Part shown: piece after piece, positions 56,082 through 64,000 of the stretch | How positions within the stretch are numbered: position 1 is the stretch's first letter | How the letters are laid out: each line of letters opens with the position of its first letter | Assembly: GCF_900105675.1 (NCBI RefSeq) | Contig: NZ_LT629786.1 | Location: 4,340,001 to 4,404,000 of the forward strand | DNA from: Pseudomonas synxantha | GTDB lineage: Bacteria; Pseudomonadota; Gammaproteobacteria; Pseudomonadales; Pseudomonadaceae | Direction of reading: 5' to 3' | Length of the DNA: 64,000 nt | Made by a program: the position numbers and the translations under genes | Notes under the pieces: model-generated | Database searches by the model: none | Told to the model about the DNA's origin: nothing | The model's input: only the letters and a program-made list of their open reading frames with translations

Positions 56082-56149
56082 TTGTGGGAGCTGGCTTGCC
56101 TGCGATGGCGGTCTTGAAGGCGCCATCGCAGGCAAGCCAGCTCCCACAA
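56082..56149. repeat. Perfect 29-bp inverted repeat (REPIN) between algF and algA
   Basis: A 29-base arm starting TTGTGGGAGCTGGCTTGCCT and its exact reverse complement, with a 10-base loop (GTCTTGAAGG). The most perfect palindrome in the window, of the same class as the one inside algK. It would fold strongly in the alg transcript just before algA. Confidence 0.92.
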
Positions 56150-56242
56150 TGACCGGGTTTCAACTCAGGACCGAGACAAAAACAAGAGTGAAACGACAAA
56201 CCTTCGTAGCTCTGACCCAAACTGATTCAAGGAGAAACACCC

Positions 56243-57694
56243 ATGATCCCAGTAATCCTTTCCGGTGGTAGCGGCTCACGTCTTTGGCCGCTTTCGCGTA
56301 AACAGTTTCCCAAGCAGTTCCTGGCCCTGACCGGCGAGCACACGCTGTTCCAGCAAACCCTGGAGCGCCTGGTGTTCGAAGGCATGGACGCCCCTATCGT
56401 GGTGTGCAACAAGGACCACCGCTTCATCGTCAACGAGCAACTGAGCGCGCGTAAGCTCGAATGCCAGCGCATCCTGATGGAGCCCTTTGGCCGCAACACC
56501 GCACCGGCCGTGGCCCTGACCGCGATGATGCTGGTTAACGAAGGCCGCGACGAGCTGATGCTGGTGCTGCCCGCCGACCATGTGATCGACGACCAGAAAG
56601 CCCTGCAACGTGCCCTGGCCCTGGCCACCGTGGCGGCAGAGCGTGGCGAGATGGTGCTGTTCGGCGTACCGGCGACCCGTCCGGAAACCGGTTACGGCTA
56701 CATCAAGTCCACCAACGACTCGCTGCTGCCCGAAGGCGTGAGCCGCGTGCAACAGTTCGTGGAAAAGCCCGATGAAAAACGCGCCATCGAGTTCGTCAAG
56801 AGCGGTGGTTATTTCTGGAACAGCGGCATGTTCCTGTTCCGCGCCAGCCGTTTCCTCGAAGAGCTGAAAAAGCACGATCCGGACATCTACGACACCTGCG
56901 TACTGACCCTGGAACGTAGCGAGCAGACCAACGACACCGTGACCTTCGACGACGCCACCTTCGCCTGCTGCCCGGACAATTCCATCGACTACGCGGTGAT
57001 GGAAAAAACCCAGCGTGCCTGCGTAGTGCCGCTGAGTGCCGGCTGGAGCGACGTGGGTTGCTGGGCCTCGCTGTGGGCGGTCAATGACAAAGACGCCAAC
57101 GGCAACGTGAGCAAAGGCGACGTGGTGATCCAGGACAGCCGCAACTGCATGGTGCATGGCAACGGCAAACTGGTGTCGGTGATCGGCCTGGACAACATCG
57201 TGGTGGTGGAAACCAAGGACGCGATGATGATTGCCCACAAGGACAAGGTCCAGGGCGTCAAGCAGATGGTCAACACCCTCAACGAGCAAGGCCGCAGCGA
57301 AACCCAGAACCACTGCGAAGTCTATCGTCCGTGGGGCTCCTACGACTCGGTGGACATGGGCGGGCGCTTCCAGGTCAAGCACATCTCGGTCAAGCCGGGC
57401 GCGTGCCTGTCGCTGCAGATGCACCACCACCGCGCCGAACACTGGATCGTGGTCAGCGGCACCGCCGAAGTCACCTGTGACGAGAACGTGTTCCTGCTTT
57501 GCGAGAACCAGTCCACCTACATCCCGATCGCCTCGGTGCACCGCCTGCGCAACCCGGGCAAGATCCCGTTGGAGATCATCGAAGTGCAATCGGGCAGCTA
57601 CCTGGGCGAAGACGATATCGAGCGCTTCGAAGATATCTACGGTCGCTCGACGCCGGTTGAACGTGGCGTGTCGGTGAAAACTATCGCGCAGTAA
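56243..57694 (+). CDS. algA: Bifunctional phosphomannose isomerase / GDP-mannose pyrophosphorylase
   Basis: 483 residues. N-terminal nucleotidyltransferase with ILSGGSGSRLWPLSRKQFPK and VQQFVEKPDE, making GDP-mannose; C-terminal cupin isomerase with zinc-site block LQMHHHRAEHWIVVSGTA. Feeds AlgD. The ATG at 56243 has AAGGAG nine bases upstream. Last gene of the operon, followed by a strong terminator; the REPIN before it may separate its expression. Confidence 0.97.
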   Translation: MIPVILSGGSGSRLWPLSRKQFPKQFLALTGEHTLFQQTLERLVFEGMDAPIVVCNKDHRFIVNEQLSARKLECQRILMEPFGRNTAPAVALTAMMLVNEGRDELMLVLPADHVIDDQKALQRALALATVAAERGEMVLFGVPATRPETGYGYIKSTNDSLLPEGVSRVQQFVEKPDEKRAIEFVKSGGYFWNSGMFLFRASRFLEELKKHDPDIYDTCVLTLERSEQTNDTVTFDDATFACCPDNSIDYAVMEKTQRACVVPLSAGWSDVGCWASLWAVNDKDANGNVSKGDVVIQDSRNCMVHGNGKLVSVIGLDNIVVVETKDAMMIAHKDKVQGVKQMVNTLNEQGRSETQNHCEVYRPWGSYDSVDMGGRFQVKHISVKPGACLSLQMHHHRAEHWIVVSGTAEVTCDENVFLLCENQSTYIPIASVHRLRNPGKIPLEIIEVQSGSYLGEDDIERFEDIYGRSTPVERGVSVKTIAQ

Positions 57695-57716
57695 AACAGT
57701 CGTACAAGAAGTCCTC

Positions 57717-57769
57717 GCCCAGCCCATTGCGTCCCCTATCCGCAGTGGGTTGGGTGGGGGCTTTTTTTT
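57717..57769 (+). terminator. Rho-independent terminator of the alginate operon
   Basis: GCCCAGCCCATTGCG pairs with CGCAGTGGGTTGGGT (15 pairs, a few G-T) around a 9-base loop, then a GC stretch and eight T at 57762-57769. Twenty-two bases after algA. Confidence 0.9.
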
Positions 57770-57797
57770 GCTCGTTCACACCTGTTTCAGCACATCC

Positions 57798-60700
57798 TCA
57801 ACCGAAATAATCGGGGAACGTGTTCGGCCCCAGATACAGGAAGTTCGACGACGTCAGCTTGATTTCCTTGTCCATCTTGAGCTCAACGATCTGGCTACCG
57901 GCAGTGACGGGACCCAGCTCCTTGGGCACCTGGTCGGTGCTGAATATCACCTTGTATTCGCCTCTGCCCGCATAGCGTTCATTGCCCAGGAACAACAGGG
58001 TTTCAACGTTCTCACTGTTGAGTTGTTGGCCGGGAGGATTTACGTACACGCCGCCCTTTGAACCCGCGCGTGTTTCACCTCGGGCCAGGTCATTGATACC
58101 TTGGGCTCGAGCGATCGCTTCGGCGCCTTCCTTGCTGGTGTAGTGAATATAAACCGGTTGCCCATTGTGAAAGCCCGAATCCAATACCGATGACCAATCA
58201 GGGTGATTAGTCAAAGGGCGACTCACTATAGAGGGTGAAGGCGGATTGCCTTTGCGCGCGTTTTTTTGCGGTTGCAGCCTGATGCTGTCCACATCCGTAG
58301 CTTTTCTGCCCGCACCGACATTGACTGCCAATCGCCATTCGCCATTACCTTTGGGCACCAGCACCATCACCTGGTTTTTAGTTTCAGGATCAATGACCCG
58401 AATGGGTCTGCCCTTGCCCTGGTAGCGACGTTCAACCAGAAATGCCCGGCTCTCGCCCGTGCCATCGGTAAAGTTGACATAGAAGTCATCACCTACCTGG
58501 TAAGTACCGTCCTCCCTTAAGGGACGGCCCTCCAGAAAGTCCTCAGGCATGGCGTGAGCACTGTAGTCGCGGCGGATACCGGCAACGTCGGACGCCGCAT
58601 CGGACAATTTGACGGTGTCGTCAAGAGAAGAAGATTGCTTCTGCAATATGTCCTTCAACTCCCTGTAGCTACTCTTCAATACCGACTTGCTCCCCCTTGC
58701 CAAACCTTCCGCCAGGTCTCCAAGGCCATCAGCAGGGTTCAAGCCACTGACAGTCGAACGCAGGACCTTATCGGATGCCTTGAACGCTCGCGCGCCAAGT
58801 TTTCCGCTCAAGTTGCCCAAGGCTTTACCCGCTTGGCCCACGCCCTTGGCGACTGGAACGATGAAACCGAAAATATCCAGCGCAAAATCCCGGATCGCCG
58901 CGCCGGTATTACCCTTGACGGCGTTTTCAATTGCATTGGCGAATGGGATCAGCCCTTTTACAAAGTCATGGCCAGCCTTGATACCGGCCTCTTCCTCTTC
59001 CACCTTGGTCACACCCCTGGCGCCAGCCTGCATCGCTTCGCGATCATGCAGCAGGTGGCCGGCCACCACATTGGCAATCGTGTCGAACCGCGCATTCATG
59101 GCATCCGCTGCATTGGCGACCTGTCCTGGGCGCGGCTCGGGCAAGTAAGGCCCATCGAGCCGCTGCGTCAGGAGCCCTTGGGAGACTTTGCCTGGCTGGG
59201 GTGGGGTGCTGCTTTCATAGGCTTCATAATCGACCGCGACGCTGACCCCTTTGGCCTGGGTAGTGGCGTAAGTTTCAGCGTTGGCGACCCGAGGCGGGGG
59301 ATTGGGCAGATAGCGTGGCAGGTCATCGCGACGGCGGATGGTGCCTTGCAGAGGAAATACTTCGTAGTAGACATGCCGCAGGTTTTTTTCGTCCTGGTCG
59401 CTGCCACTTGGGTCGATCTTGGTCAGAACGCGCATCAACAACCCATAACGCCCCTTGGCAGCGCGTGCCTGGGCATCAGTCTCTTCCCCTTCAGCCTCCG
59501 CGACACTGGCTTTGCGTAGGGAGAAAAACTCGACCTTACCCGACGCGATGGTTTGCCTGTCTTCCAACGGTAGCTGCGACAACTGGTGTTTGACTGTGGT
59601 CGTGACCCCCTCTTTCAAACCGTTGAAGTAATCATCGAACTGAGTATTGAACTGCGCATTGACATCAGGAAGCGGCCTGACCCGCAGAAAACGGTTACCA
59701 ATCTGAAAGTCGTAGCGCTCCTTTTTGGGAATACGGTCCATTTTCCCTGACATGTAGATGTCCAGTAATGAGTGCTCGTCGCTCTCACTGGCATCGATGT
59801 TAACGATGCGCGTGTTGCGCACATCAAACGGACCGTTTTTGTAGACACTTTCCAGGTTGCCAGTCGCAATGCCTTCACGTGTCGGCATGGGCGCGCTTAA
59901 CTGGTCGTGGGCTTTTTTCAGCGCGGTGAGCTCCAGATCGAAGGCCTCGCGGACCTCAGTCACCTCTTGCACCGTATAATCGTCATCGTCCCTTCGATCA
60001 ATTTTGCCCTGGGCGATGCCCCATTGAATCAATGCGCTGGCCTGAGCCTTGGTCTCAATAATGACCTGCGCGGATGTAACAGGATTCAGTTCGGCCAGGC
60101 CCATGAAGGTTTTGAAATCGGTGTGCGTCGCTATACCCGGCGACCAAAACTCTTGCGCCTGCACAACCGCCGACAGTCGGGTAAACGCTGCAGACTTGAC
60201 CACCATGTTACTGGGCATATCCGCGACTATAAATGCCGGTTCAGACCCTGCAAGCAGCATACGTGCGGCGGCTGGCGCCATCTCGGCAGGCACCTTGCCT
60301 TGGTCCACCAGATACTGCTCAAGACGCGCCACCACCACCGCAGGATGAACGTCCCGGTTGGCCGGCTGATAAAGGTCGTAGCCTGCGACTACGCCGCGCT
60401 TGCTGCCCGCCTGGGGATCAAGCTCCAGGATCATGGCCGTCAATGCCCAATCAACCGCATCTGCGATTACCGCCGTGTCCGTGCTCTTGAAAGCAGTTTG
60501 CAGCGTTTGCCCCAAGCCTTTGATCTCGGCAGTACTCATCATGTATTCGAGGACTTGCGCCGCGCTCATGCCTTGGATCGACGCCCCATGCCGTTCATAA
60601 AAGGCCTGGAAGATGCCGTTGCCGGGCGATAGCTTGACCATTTCTGCCGTCGCCATTTCGCTCAGCTTCATGCGTCGCTCGCTGTCCAGGGTGTCTGGCT

Positions 60701-61286
60701 GGTTCAACAGCCCCCAGTGATTGCCGTAATCGGCCGGTTCGGGTAACGGCTGTTTAAATACCGCTATCAGGTTTGCCAGTTGCACGGGATCTTTCGGGAC
60801 CAACACTTGGTTTTCCCTCAGGAACCACGCCACCGAGTCCTCCTCACCCGGCCCGATGCCATGGGCGCGCGCAAATGCTGAATATTCATGAATGGAAAAC
60901 GTCTTCGTTTCCAGCAACGGCGCTACGTCCAGGCTCGGATCCTTGGCAATGGCCTCTTGGATCTGTTGTAACGCCGTGACGAGGCGATAGTTGTTTTGGA
61001 TGTTCCCCGTCAGTTGCTGCCAATGCTCAAGCGTCTGCCCGGCCATCAGCGCGCCTTCGCCAACAGGAGGGTTTTCCAGCTCAATACTGCGGCGCAATCG
61101 GGACAACGCAGGTTGACGAGGTACAGAAGGCATTTCGGATGCTTTATTGTCCACCGCTACGGCAGACGATTCGGCCGGCAAGGGCGACGGCGTGGCAAGG
61201 GCCACCGGCGGTGGCAGATAAGATGGGCTGGGCAAGTGACTGATCATCGACTCTATCTCACAGAAAAGGGATTGGAACCGGGACAT
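57798..61286 (-). CDS. Large multidomain toxin candidate with C-terminal ART (HYD1-like) domain
   Basis: 1162 residues, not recognised as a whole. N-terminal ~70 residues are Pro/Ser-rich and lack a signal peptide. A long central part (about 90-760) resembles the large pseudomonad toxin bodies. A hydrophobic amphipathic stretch follows near 770-830 (LIPFANAIENAV..., AIRDFALDIFGFIVPVAKGVGQAGKAL), which could insert in membranes. The last ~115 residues start VYIHYTSKEGAEAI, then GGVYVNPPGQ, LFLGNERYAGRGEYKVIF, a layout like HYD1-type ADP-ribosyltransferase toxin domains. Convergent with algA. Start is uncertain: ATG 61286 or ATG 61247 (MISHLPSPSYLPPP). No immunity gene lies next to it. Confidence 0.7.
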   Translation of the reverse strand: MSRFQSLFCEIESMISHLPSPSYLPPPVALATPSPLPAESSAVAVDNKASEMPSVPRQPALSRLRRSIELENPPVGEGALMAGQTLEHWQQLTGNIQNNYRLVTALQQIQEAIAKDPSLDVAPLLETKTFSIHEYSAFARAHGIGPGEEDSVAWFLRENQVLVPKDPVQLANLIAVFKQPLPEPADYGNHWGLLNQPDTLDSERRMKLSEMATAEMVKLSPGNGIFQAFYERHGASIQGMSAAQVLEYMMSTAEIKGLGQTLQTAFKSTDTAVIADAVDWALTAMILELDPQAGSKRGVVAGYDLYQPANRDVHPAVVVARLEQYLVDQGKVPAEMAPAAARMLLAGSEPAFIVADMPSNMVVKSAAFTRLSAVVQAQEFWSPGIATHTDFKTFMGLAELNPVTSAQVIIETKAQASALIQWGIAQGKIDRRDDDDYTVQEVTEVREAFDLELTALKKAHDQLSAPMPTREGIATGNLESVYKNGPFDVRNTRIVNIDASESDEHSLLDIYMSGKMDRIPKKERYDFQIGNRFLRVRPLPDVNAQFNTQFDDYFNGLKEGVTTTVKHQLSQLPLEDRQTIASGKVEFFSLRKASVAEAEGEETDAQARAAKGRYGLLMRVLTKIDPSGSDQDEKNLRHVYYEVFPLQGTIRRRDDLPRYLPNPPPRVANAETYATTQAKGVSVAVDYEAYESSTPPQPGKVSQGLLTQRLDGPYLPEPRPGQVANAADAMNARFDTIANVVAGHLLHDREAMQAGARGVTKVEEEEAGIKAGHDFVKGLIPFANAIENAVKGNTGAAIRDFALDIFGFIVPVAKGVGQAGKALGNLSGKLGARAFKASDKVLRSTVSGLNPADGLGDLAEGLARGSKSVLKSSYRELKDILQKQSSSLDDTVKLSDAASDVAGIRRDYSAHAMPEDFLEGRPLREDGTYQVGDDFYVNFTDGTGESRAFLVERRYQGKGRPIRVIDPETKNQVMVLVPKGNGEWRLAVNVGAGRKATDVDSIRLQPQKNARKGNPPSPSIVSRPLTNHPDWSSVLDSGFHNGQPVYIHYTSKEGAEAIARAQGINDLARGETRAGSKGGVYVNPPGQQLNSENVETLLFLGNERYAGRGEYKVIFSTDQVPKELGPVTAGSQIVELKMDKEIKLTSSNFLYLGPNTFPDYFG

Positions 61287-61467
61287 GTCGGGGTATCCGT
61301 TCTGACAAGCTCGGTCGCCTCCTGAGTGTCGATTCGTATCAATAACGCGACAAAAAGTTATTTAGGGATATGTCCCCTAGGCAGCGCCGCTCCTGCCTCG
61401 GCTCCTCCGATAGTCAATCCGGCCCGGCCACAGGTACGATGGCCTGTCCCTAAACGAGGTTGTCAGC

Positions 61468-61932
61468 ATGTTCTTTGGTGTTTTACTGATCATTACCTGG
61501 CTGATCCTGCTGCTGCGTTACCCGGCCAAGGCCTTGCCGGTGTCGCTGACGGCTGCCATCGGCCTGGGTCTCGTCGCCGTCTGGGTGGTGTGGCTGGACA
61601 ACCGCGAAGCCGCGCAGCTGGCGCGCCTTGAGTTGCGCATCACGTATGCCCCGCAGGAATGCCCGACCGACCGCCCACTGAAATTGACCCTCAACAACGG
61701 CAACGATGTACCGCTGACCGAATTGCGCTGGCGCGTCGCCGCCTATGCGCCGGGCGACACGGTCAACCTGGCCGACAACGTCTACGCCGCCCCACGCTAT
61801 CGTGGCCCCGGCGAATTGCAGGCCGGTGCCACCTGGGACGATTGCCTGCCCACACCGCCATTGCGCCCCGGCTATCGCCCACAAACCCTGGAATTTCGCG
61901 CCGAGCACCTGCAAGGCAGCTTCTCGGACTGA
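61468..61932 (+). CDS. Small conserved membrane protein with periplasmic domain
   Basis: 154 residues. Two membrane segments (MFFGVLLIITWLILLLRYP and ALPVSLTAAIGLGLVAVWVVWL), then about 100 residues outside the membrane with two cysteines (ECPTDRP and DDCLPTPP) that could form a disulphide. Pseudomonad homologues are annotated only as multidrug or membrane proteins; function unknown. Ends 14 bp before the SDR gene and is probably co-transcribed with it. Confidence 0.72.
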   Translation: MFFGVLLIITWLILLLRYPAKALPVSLTAAIGLGLVAVWVVWLDNREAAQLARLELRITYAPQECPTDRPLKLTLNNGNDVPLTELRWRVAAYAPGDTVNLADNVYAAPRYRGPGELQAGATWDDCLPTPPLRPGYRPQTLEFRAEHLQGSFSD

Positions 61933-61946
61933 CAAAGGAATGATGC

Positions 61947-62759
61947 ATGCCCAACGTACTGATCACCGGTTGCTCCAGCGGTATCGGCCGCGCCCTCGCC
62001 GACGCGTTCAAAGCCGCAGGCTTCAACGTATGGGCCAGCGCCCGCCAGCCCGATGACGTCGCCGCCCTCGCTGCCGCAGGCTTCAATGCCGTGCAGTTGG
62101 ACGTCAACGACAGCGCCGCCTTGCAACACCTGGCCGAGCAATTGAGCGAGCTGGATGTGCTGGTCAACAACGCTGGCTACGGCGCCATGGGCCCGTTGCT
62201 CGACGGCGGCACCGAGGCGATGCAGCGCCAGTTCCAAACCAATGTATTTTCTATCGTGGGCGTGACCCAGGCGCTGTTCCCCGCCCTGCGCCGCAGCAGG
62301 GGCCTGGTGGTGAATATCGGCAGCGTTTCCGGGGTGTTGGTGACGCCGTTCGCCGGCGCGTACTGCGCATCCAAAGCCGCTGTCCACGCCTTGAGCGACG
62401 CTCTGCGCATGGAGTTGGCCCCGTTTGGCGTACGCGTCATGGAAGTTCAACCCGGCGCGATCAACACCAGCTTTGCAAAGAATGCCGGGGCCCAGGCCGA
62501 ACTGTTGCTCAACGAAACATCGCCATGGTGGCCGTTGCGCGAAGGCATTCGTGCCCGCAGCCAGGCCTCTCAGGACAAACCCACCCCAGCCGGTGAGTTT
62601 GCGGCGGATGTGCTCAAGGCCGTGCAACTAAACCAGCCACCGCGCCTGCTGCGCTCGGGCAACGGCAGCCGCGCGTTGCCATTGATGGCGGCGCTATTGC
62701 CCAAGGGGTTGCTGGAGAAGGTGTTGAAGAAGCGCTTTGGCTTGAGCGGCAGCCTCTAG
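61947..62759 (+). CDS. Short-chain dehydrogenase/reductase
   Basis: 270 residues, classical SDR. NAD(P)-binding GCSSGIG near residue 8, NNAGYG, catalytic Ser in NIGSVSG and YxxxK as YCASK. Arg in SARQPDD after the second strand favours NADP(H). The C-terminus (SRALPLMAALLPKGLLEKVLKKRFG) is hydrophobic/basic. Substrate unknown. Its stop overlaps that of the convergent LysR gene by 4 bp. Confidence 0.9.
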   Translation: MPNVLITGCSSGIGRALADAFKAAGFNVWASARQPDDVAALAAAGFNAVQLDVNDSAALQHLAEQLSELDVLVNNAGYGAMGPLLDGGTEAMQRQFQTNVFSIVGVTQALFPALRRSRGLVVNIGSVSGVLVTPFAGAYCASKAAVHALSDALRMELAPFGVRVMEVQPGAINTSFAKNAGAQAELLLNETSPWWPLREGIRARSQASQDKPTPAGEFAADVLKAVQLNQPPRLLRSGNGSRALPLMAALLPKGLLEKVLKKRFGLSGSL

Positions 62760-63613
62760 CCCTTCATAAAATCAATAAACGCCCGCACCTTCAGCGGCAG
62801 GTGTCGGGTATCCGGATACATCGCGTAGACCCCTTGGGGCGCGAAGCGATGATTCGCCAACACACGCACCAGCCTTCCAGCCTCCAGGTCCTCCTGCACC
62901 AGCCATTGCGGCAAAATCGCCACACCGTGACCGCGCACGGCAAACGCTTGAAGCACCGCCGCGCTATCGGCCACCAACGCGGCAGGCCCGGCGCGGTATT
63001 GATATTGGCCACCCGCCGGGTCGGTCACGCTCAACTCAGTCAAGCGACCATGGCCCAGCCGTGGTACTTGCTCTAATTCATCCAGGTTTTGAACCCCGGC
63101 AAACTGCGGCGCCGCAACAGCAAACACATCGAACGTCGACAACTGCACCGCCCGATGATTGGAGTCAAGCAAGCGCCCCAGGCGAATCGCCACGTCGAAA
63201 CGTTCGGAGATCAAATCGGCGTGGGTGGAGGATGTGGATAAGTGAATATTCAGGTCCGGGTGCAGGCGGCGAAAGGCTTCCACCGCCGGGGCGACCACGG
63301 CCAGGGCATACTCCAGGGTGGTGGTGATACGCAGGGTGCCCTTGAGCTGGGCGTGCTCGGAGCGGGCTTCTTCCACCGCCAAACGGGCCTCTTCGAGCAT
63401 GCGCGTACAGCGAAGGTAGAAGCGTTCGCCAGCATCGGTGAGCGCGAGCTGACGGGTATTGCGGGTCAGCAGGGTAACGCCCAACTCCGCTTCCAGGCGC
63501 TTGAGGTTGAAGCTGACCACGGCGCGGGTCTGGCCGAGTAGATCAGCGGCGGCGGTGAGTGAGCCGGCCTCGACCACGGCCTTGAAGGTGTCGAATCGGT
63601 CCAGGCTGACCAT
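62756..63613 (-). CDS. LysR-family transcriptional regulator
   Basis: 285 residues. N-terminal winged helix (FDTFKAVVEAGSLTAAADLLGQTRAVVSFNLKRLEAELGVTLLTR) and LysR effector domain, of the CrgA/AaeR-like group that often controls a divergent transporter. Starts at 63613 as ATG; the perfect palindrome 63629-63649 lies directly upstream and the MFS gene is divergent, so that gene is the likely target. Confidence 0.9.
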   Translation of the reverse strand: MVSLDRFDTFKAVVEAGSLTAAADLLGQTRAVVSFNLKRLEAELGVTLLTRNTRQLALTDAGERFYLRCTRMLEEARLAVEEARSEHAQLKGTLRITTTLEYALAVVAPAVEAFRRLHPDLNIHLSTSSTHADLISERFDVAIRLGRLLDSNHRAVQLSTFDVFAVAAPQFAGVQNLDELEQVPRLGHGRLTELSVTDPAGGQYQYRAGPAALVADSAAVLQAFAVRGHGVAILPQWLVQEDLEAGRLVRVLANHRFAPQGVYAMYPDTRHLPLKVRAFIDFMKG

Positions 63614-63628
63614 GGGCCACGCCCTCCG

Positions 63629-63649
63629 TTGTCAAAATATTTTTGACAA
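63629..63649. promoter_or_regulatory. Palindromic operator between LysR and MFS genes
   Basis: TTGTCAAAA and TTTTGACAA, perfect 9-bp arms around TAT, 16 bp from the LysR start and 76 bp from the MFS start. Contains the T-N11-A pattern of LysR sites. Confidence 0.7.
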
Positions 63650-63724
63650 ACTAACAGCCAAACCGACGTATCTCAAACGTTGCGCCCGCCCTACCCTGCA
63701 CGCTTCATTCGCAGGATCGCGTTC

Positions 63725-64000
63725 ATGACCTACCGCTCGAAAGTCGCCTGGATCTTTTTACTGGGCTTTGCCCTGGACCTGGTGAACATGTTTGTCGCCA
63801 CCGTCGCCTACCCGGATATCGCCCGCGAACTGCAAGCCTCGGTCACGCAACTGGCGTGGATCAGCAATGCCTACATGCTCGGGTTGACGGTGATTATTCC
63901 CTTGAGTGTGTGGCTGGCGGCGATTATGGGCGAGCGCACGCTGATCGCCACCAGTCTGCTGCTGTTCGCAGGAGCCTCGGTGATGGTCGGCCAGGCCGGT
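63725..64000 (+). CDS. MFS transporter, DHA2-like (5' part only)
   Basis: The first 92 codons of a rightward gene cut by the window end. MTYRSKVAWIFLLGFALDLVNMFVATVAYPDIARELQ resembles the opening of 14-helix drug/metabolite MFS exporters, with WISNAYMLGLTVIIPLSVWLA and the motif-A-like GERTLIATSLLL. Probably regulated by the divergent LysR gene. Confidence 0.82.
   Translation, partial: MTYRSKVAWIFLLGFALDLVNMFVATVAYPDIARELQASVTQLAWISNAYMLGLTVIIPLSVWLAAIMGERTLIATSLLLFAGASVMVGQAG

Overview
The window is a 64 kb piece of a GC-rich pseudomonad chromosome, most likely from the Pseudomonas fluorescens group. This rests on the complete alginate operon in Pseudomonas order (algD-8-44-K-E-G-X-L-I-J-F-A), an EstB-type carboxylesterase, RhlB with a Pseudomonas-style N-terminal tail, the aapJQMP amino-acid transporter, and many Pseudomonas REP/REPIN palindromes of two classes (cores GTGGGAGGGGGCTTGC and GTGGGAGCTGGCTTGC). 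No rRNA, tRNA, CRISPR array, transposase or phage gene was seen.

Layout. 1-4.3 kb: a truncated PBP4-type D-Ala-D-Ala carboxypeptidase (dacB), a TonB-dependent siderophore receptor with a signalling domain but no adjacent sigma/anti-sigma pair, a GIY-YIG protein and a SnoaL-like protein. 4.4-14.4 kb: a chaperone-usher fimbrial locus built from DUF1120 pilins (five single-domain pilins, a chaperone, an usher and a two-domain tip-adhesin candidate), with an RcsB-like response regulator and a stand-alone receiver-Hpt protein but no histidine kinase. 14.4-17.3 kb: a GntR regulator with a CynX-type MFS exporter, then an MqsR-MqsA toxin-antitoxin pair with a perfect palindromic operator. 17.3-24.1 kb: aapJQMP behind a good sigma-54 promoter match, estB and rhlB. 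24.2-31.0 kb: an AT-richer accessory island with a 1582-residue RHS/YD-repeat protein and an upstream companion made of two tandem ~334-residue repeats; I do not recognise the companion's family. 31.2-40.3 kb: moaCDE, a subtilisin-type autotransporter, a PIN-PhoH ATPase, a NodB-fold protein with altered metal ligands, and yaaA. 40.4-57.8 kb: the alginate promoter region and the 12-gene alginate operon, closed by a terminator. 57.8-61.3 kb: a large multidomain toxin candidate with a C-terminal domain resembling HYD1-type ADP-ribosyltransferases, convergent with algA. 61.5-64 kb: a small membrane protein, a short-chain dehydrogenase, and a LysR regulator divergent from an MFS transporter that runs off the window.

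How genes work together. AlgA and AlgD supply GDP-mannuronate. Alg8 and Alg44 polymerise it under c-di-GMP control. AlgK, AlgE, AlgG, AlgX and AlgL form the periplasmic/outer-membrane export and modification complex, and AlgI, AlgJ and AlgF acetylate the chain. The fimbrial locus and autotransporter are further surface functions. The two large toxin-like genes flank the 31-57 kb block without recognisable immunity genes, which suits secreted, possibly eukaryote-directed effectors better than contact-dependent competition.

Most unusual points: a complete REPIN lying in frame inside the 5' end of algK, lengthening the region before its lipobox; the RHS plus duplicated-partner pair; the ART-tailed toxin; the kinase-less phosphorelay at the DUF1120 fimbriae; and a clear GG-N10-GC promoter before aapJ. 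All functional statements are read from sequence and family knowledge; no database search was run.
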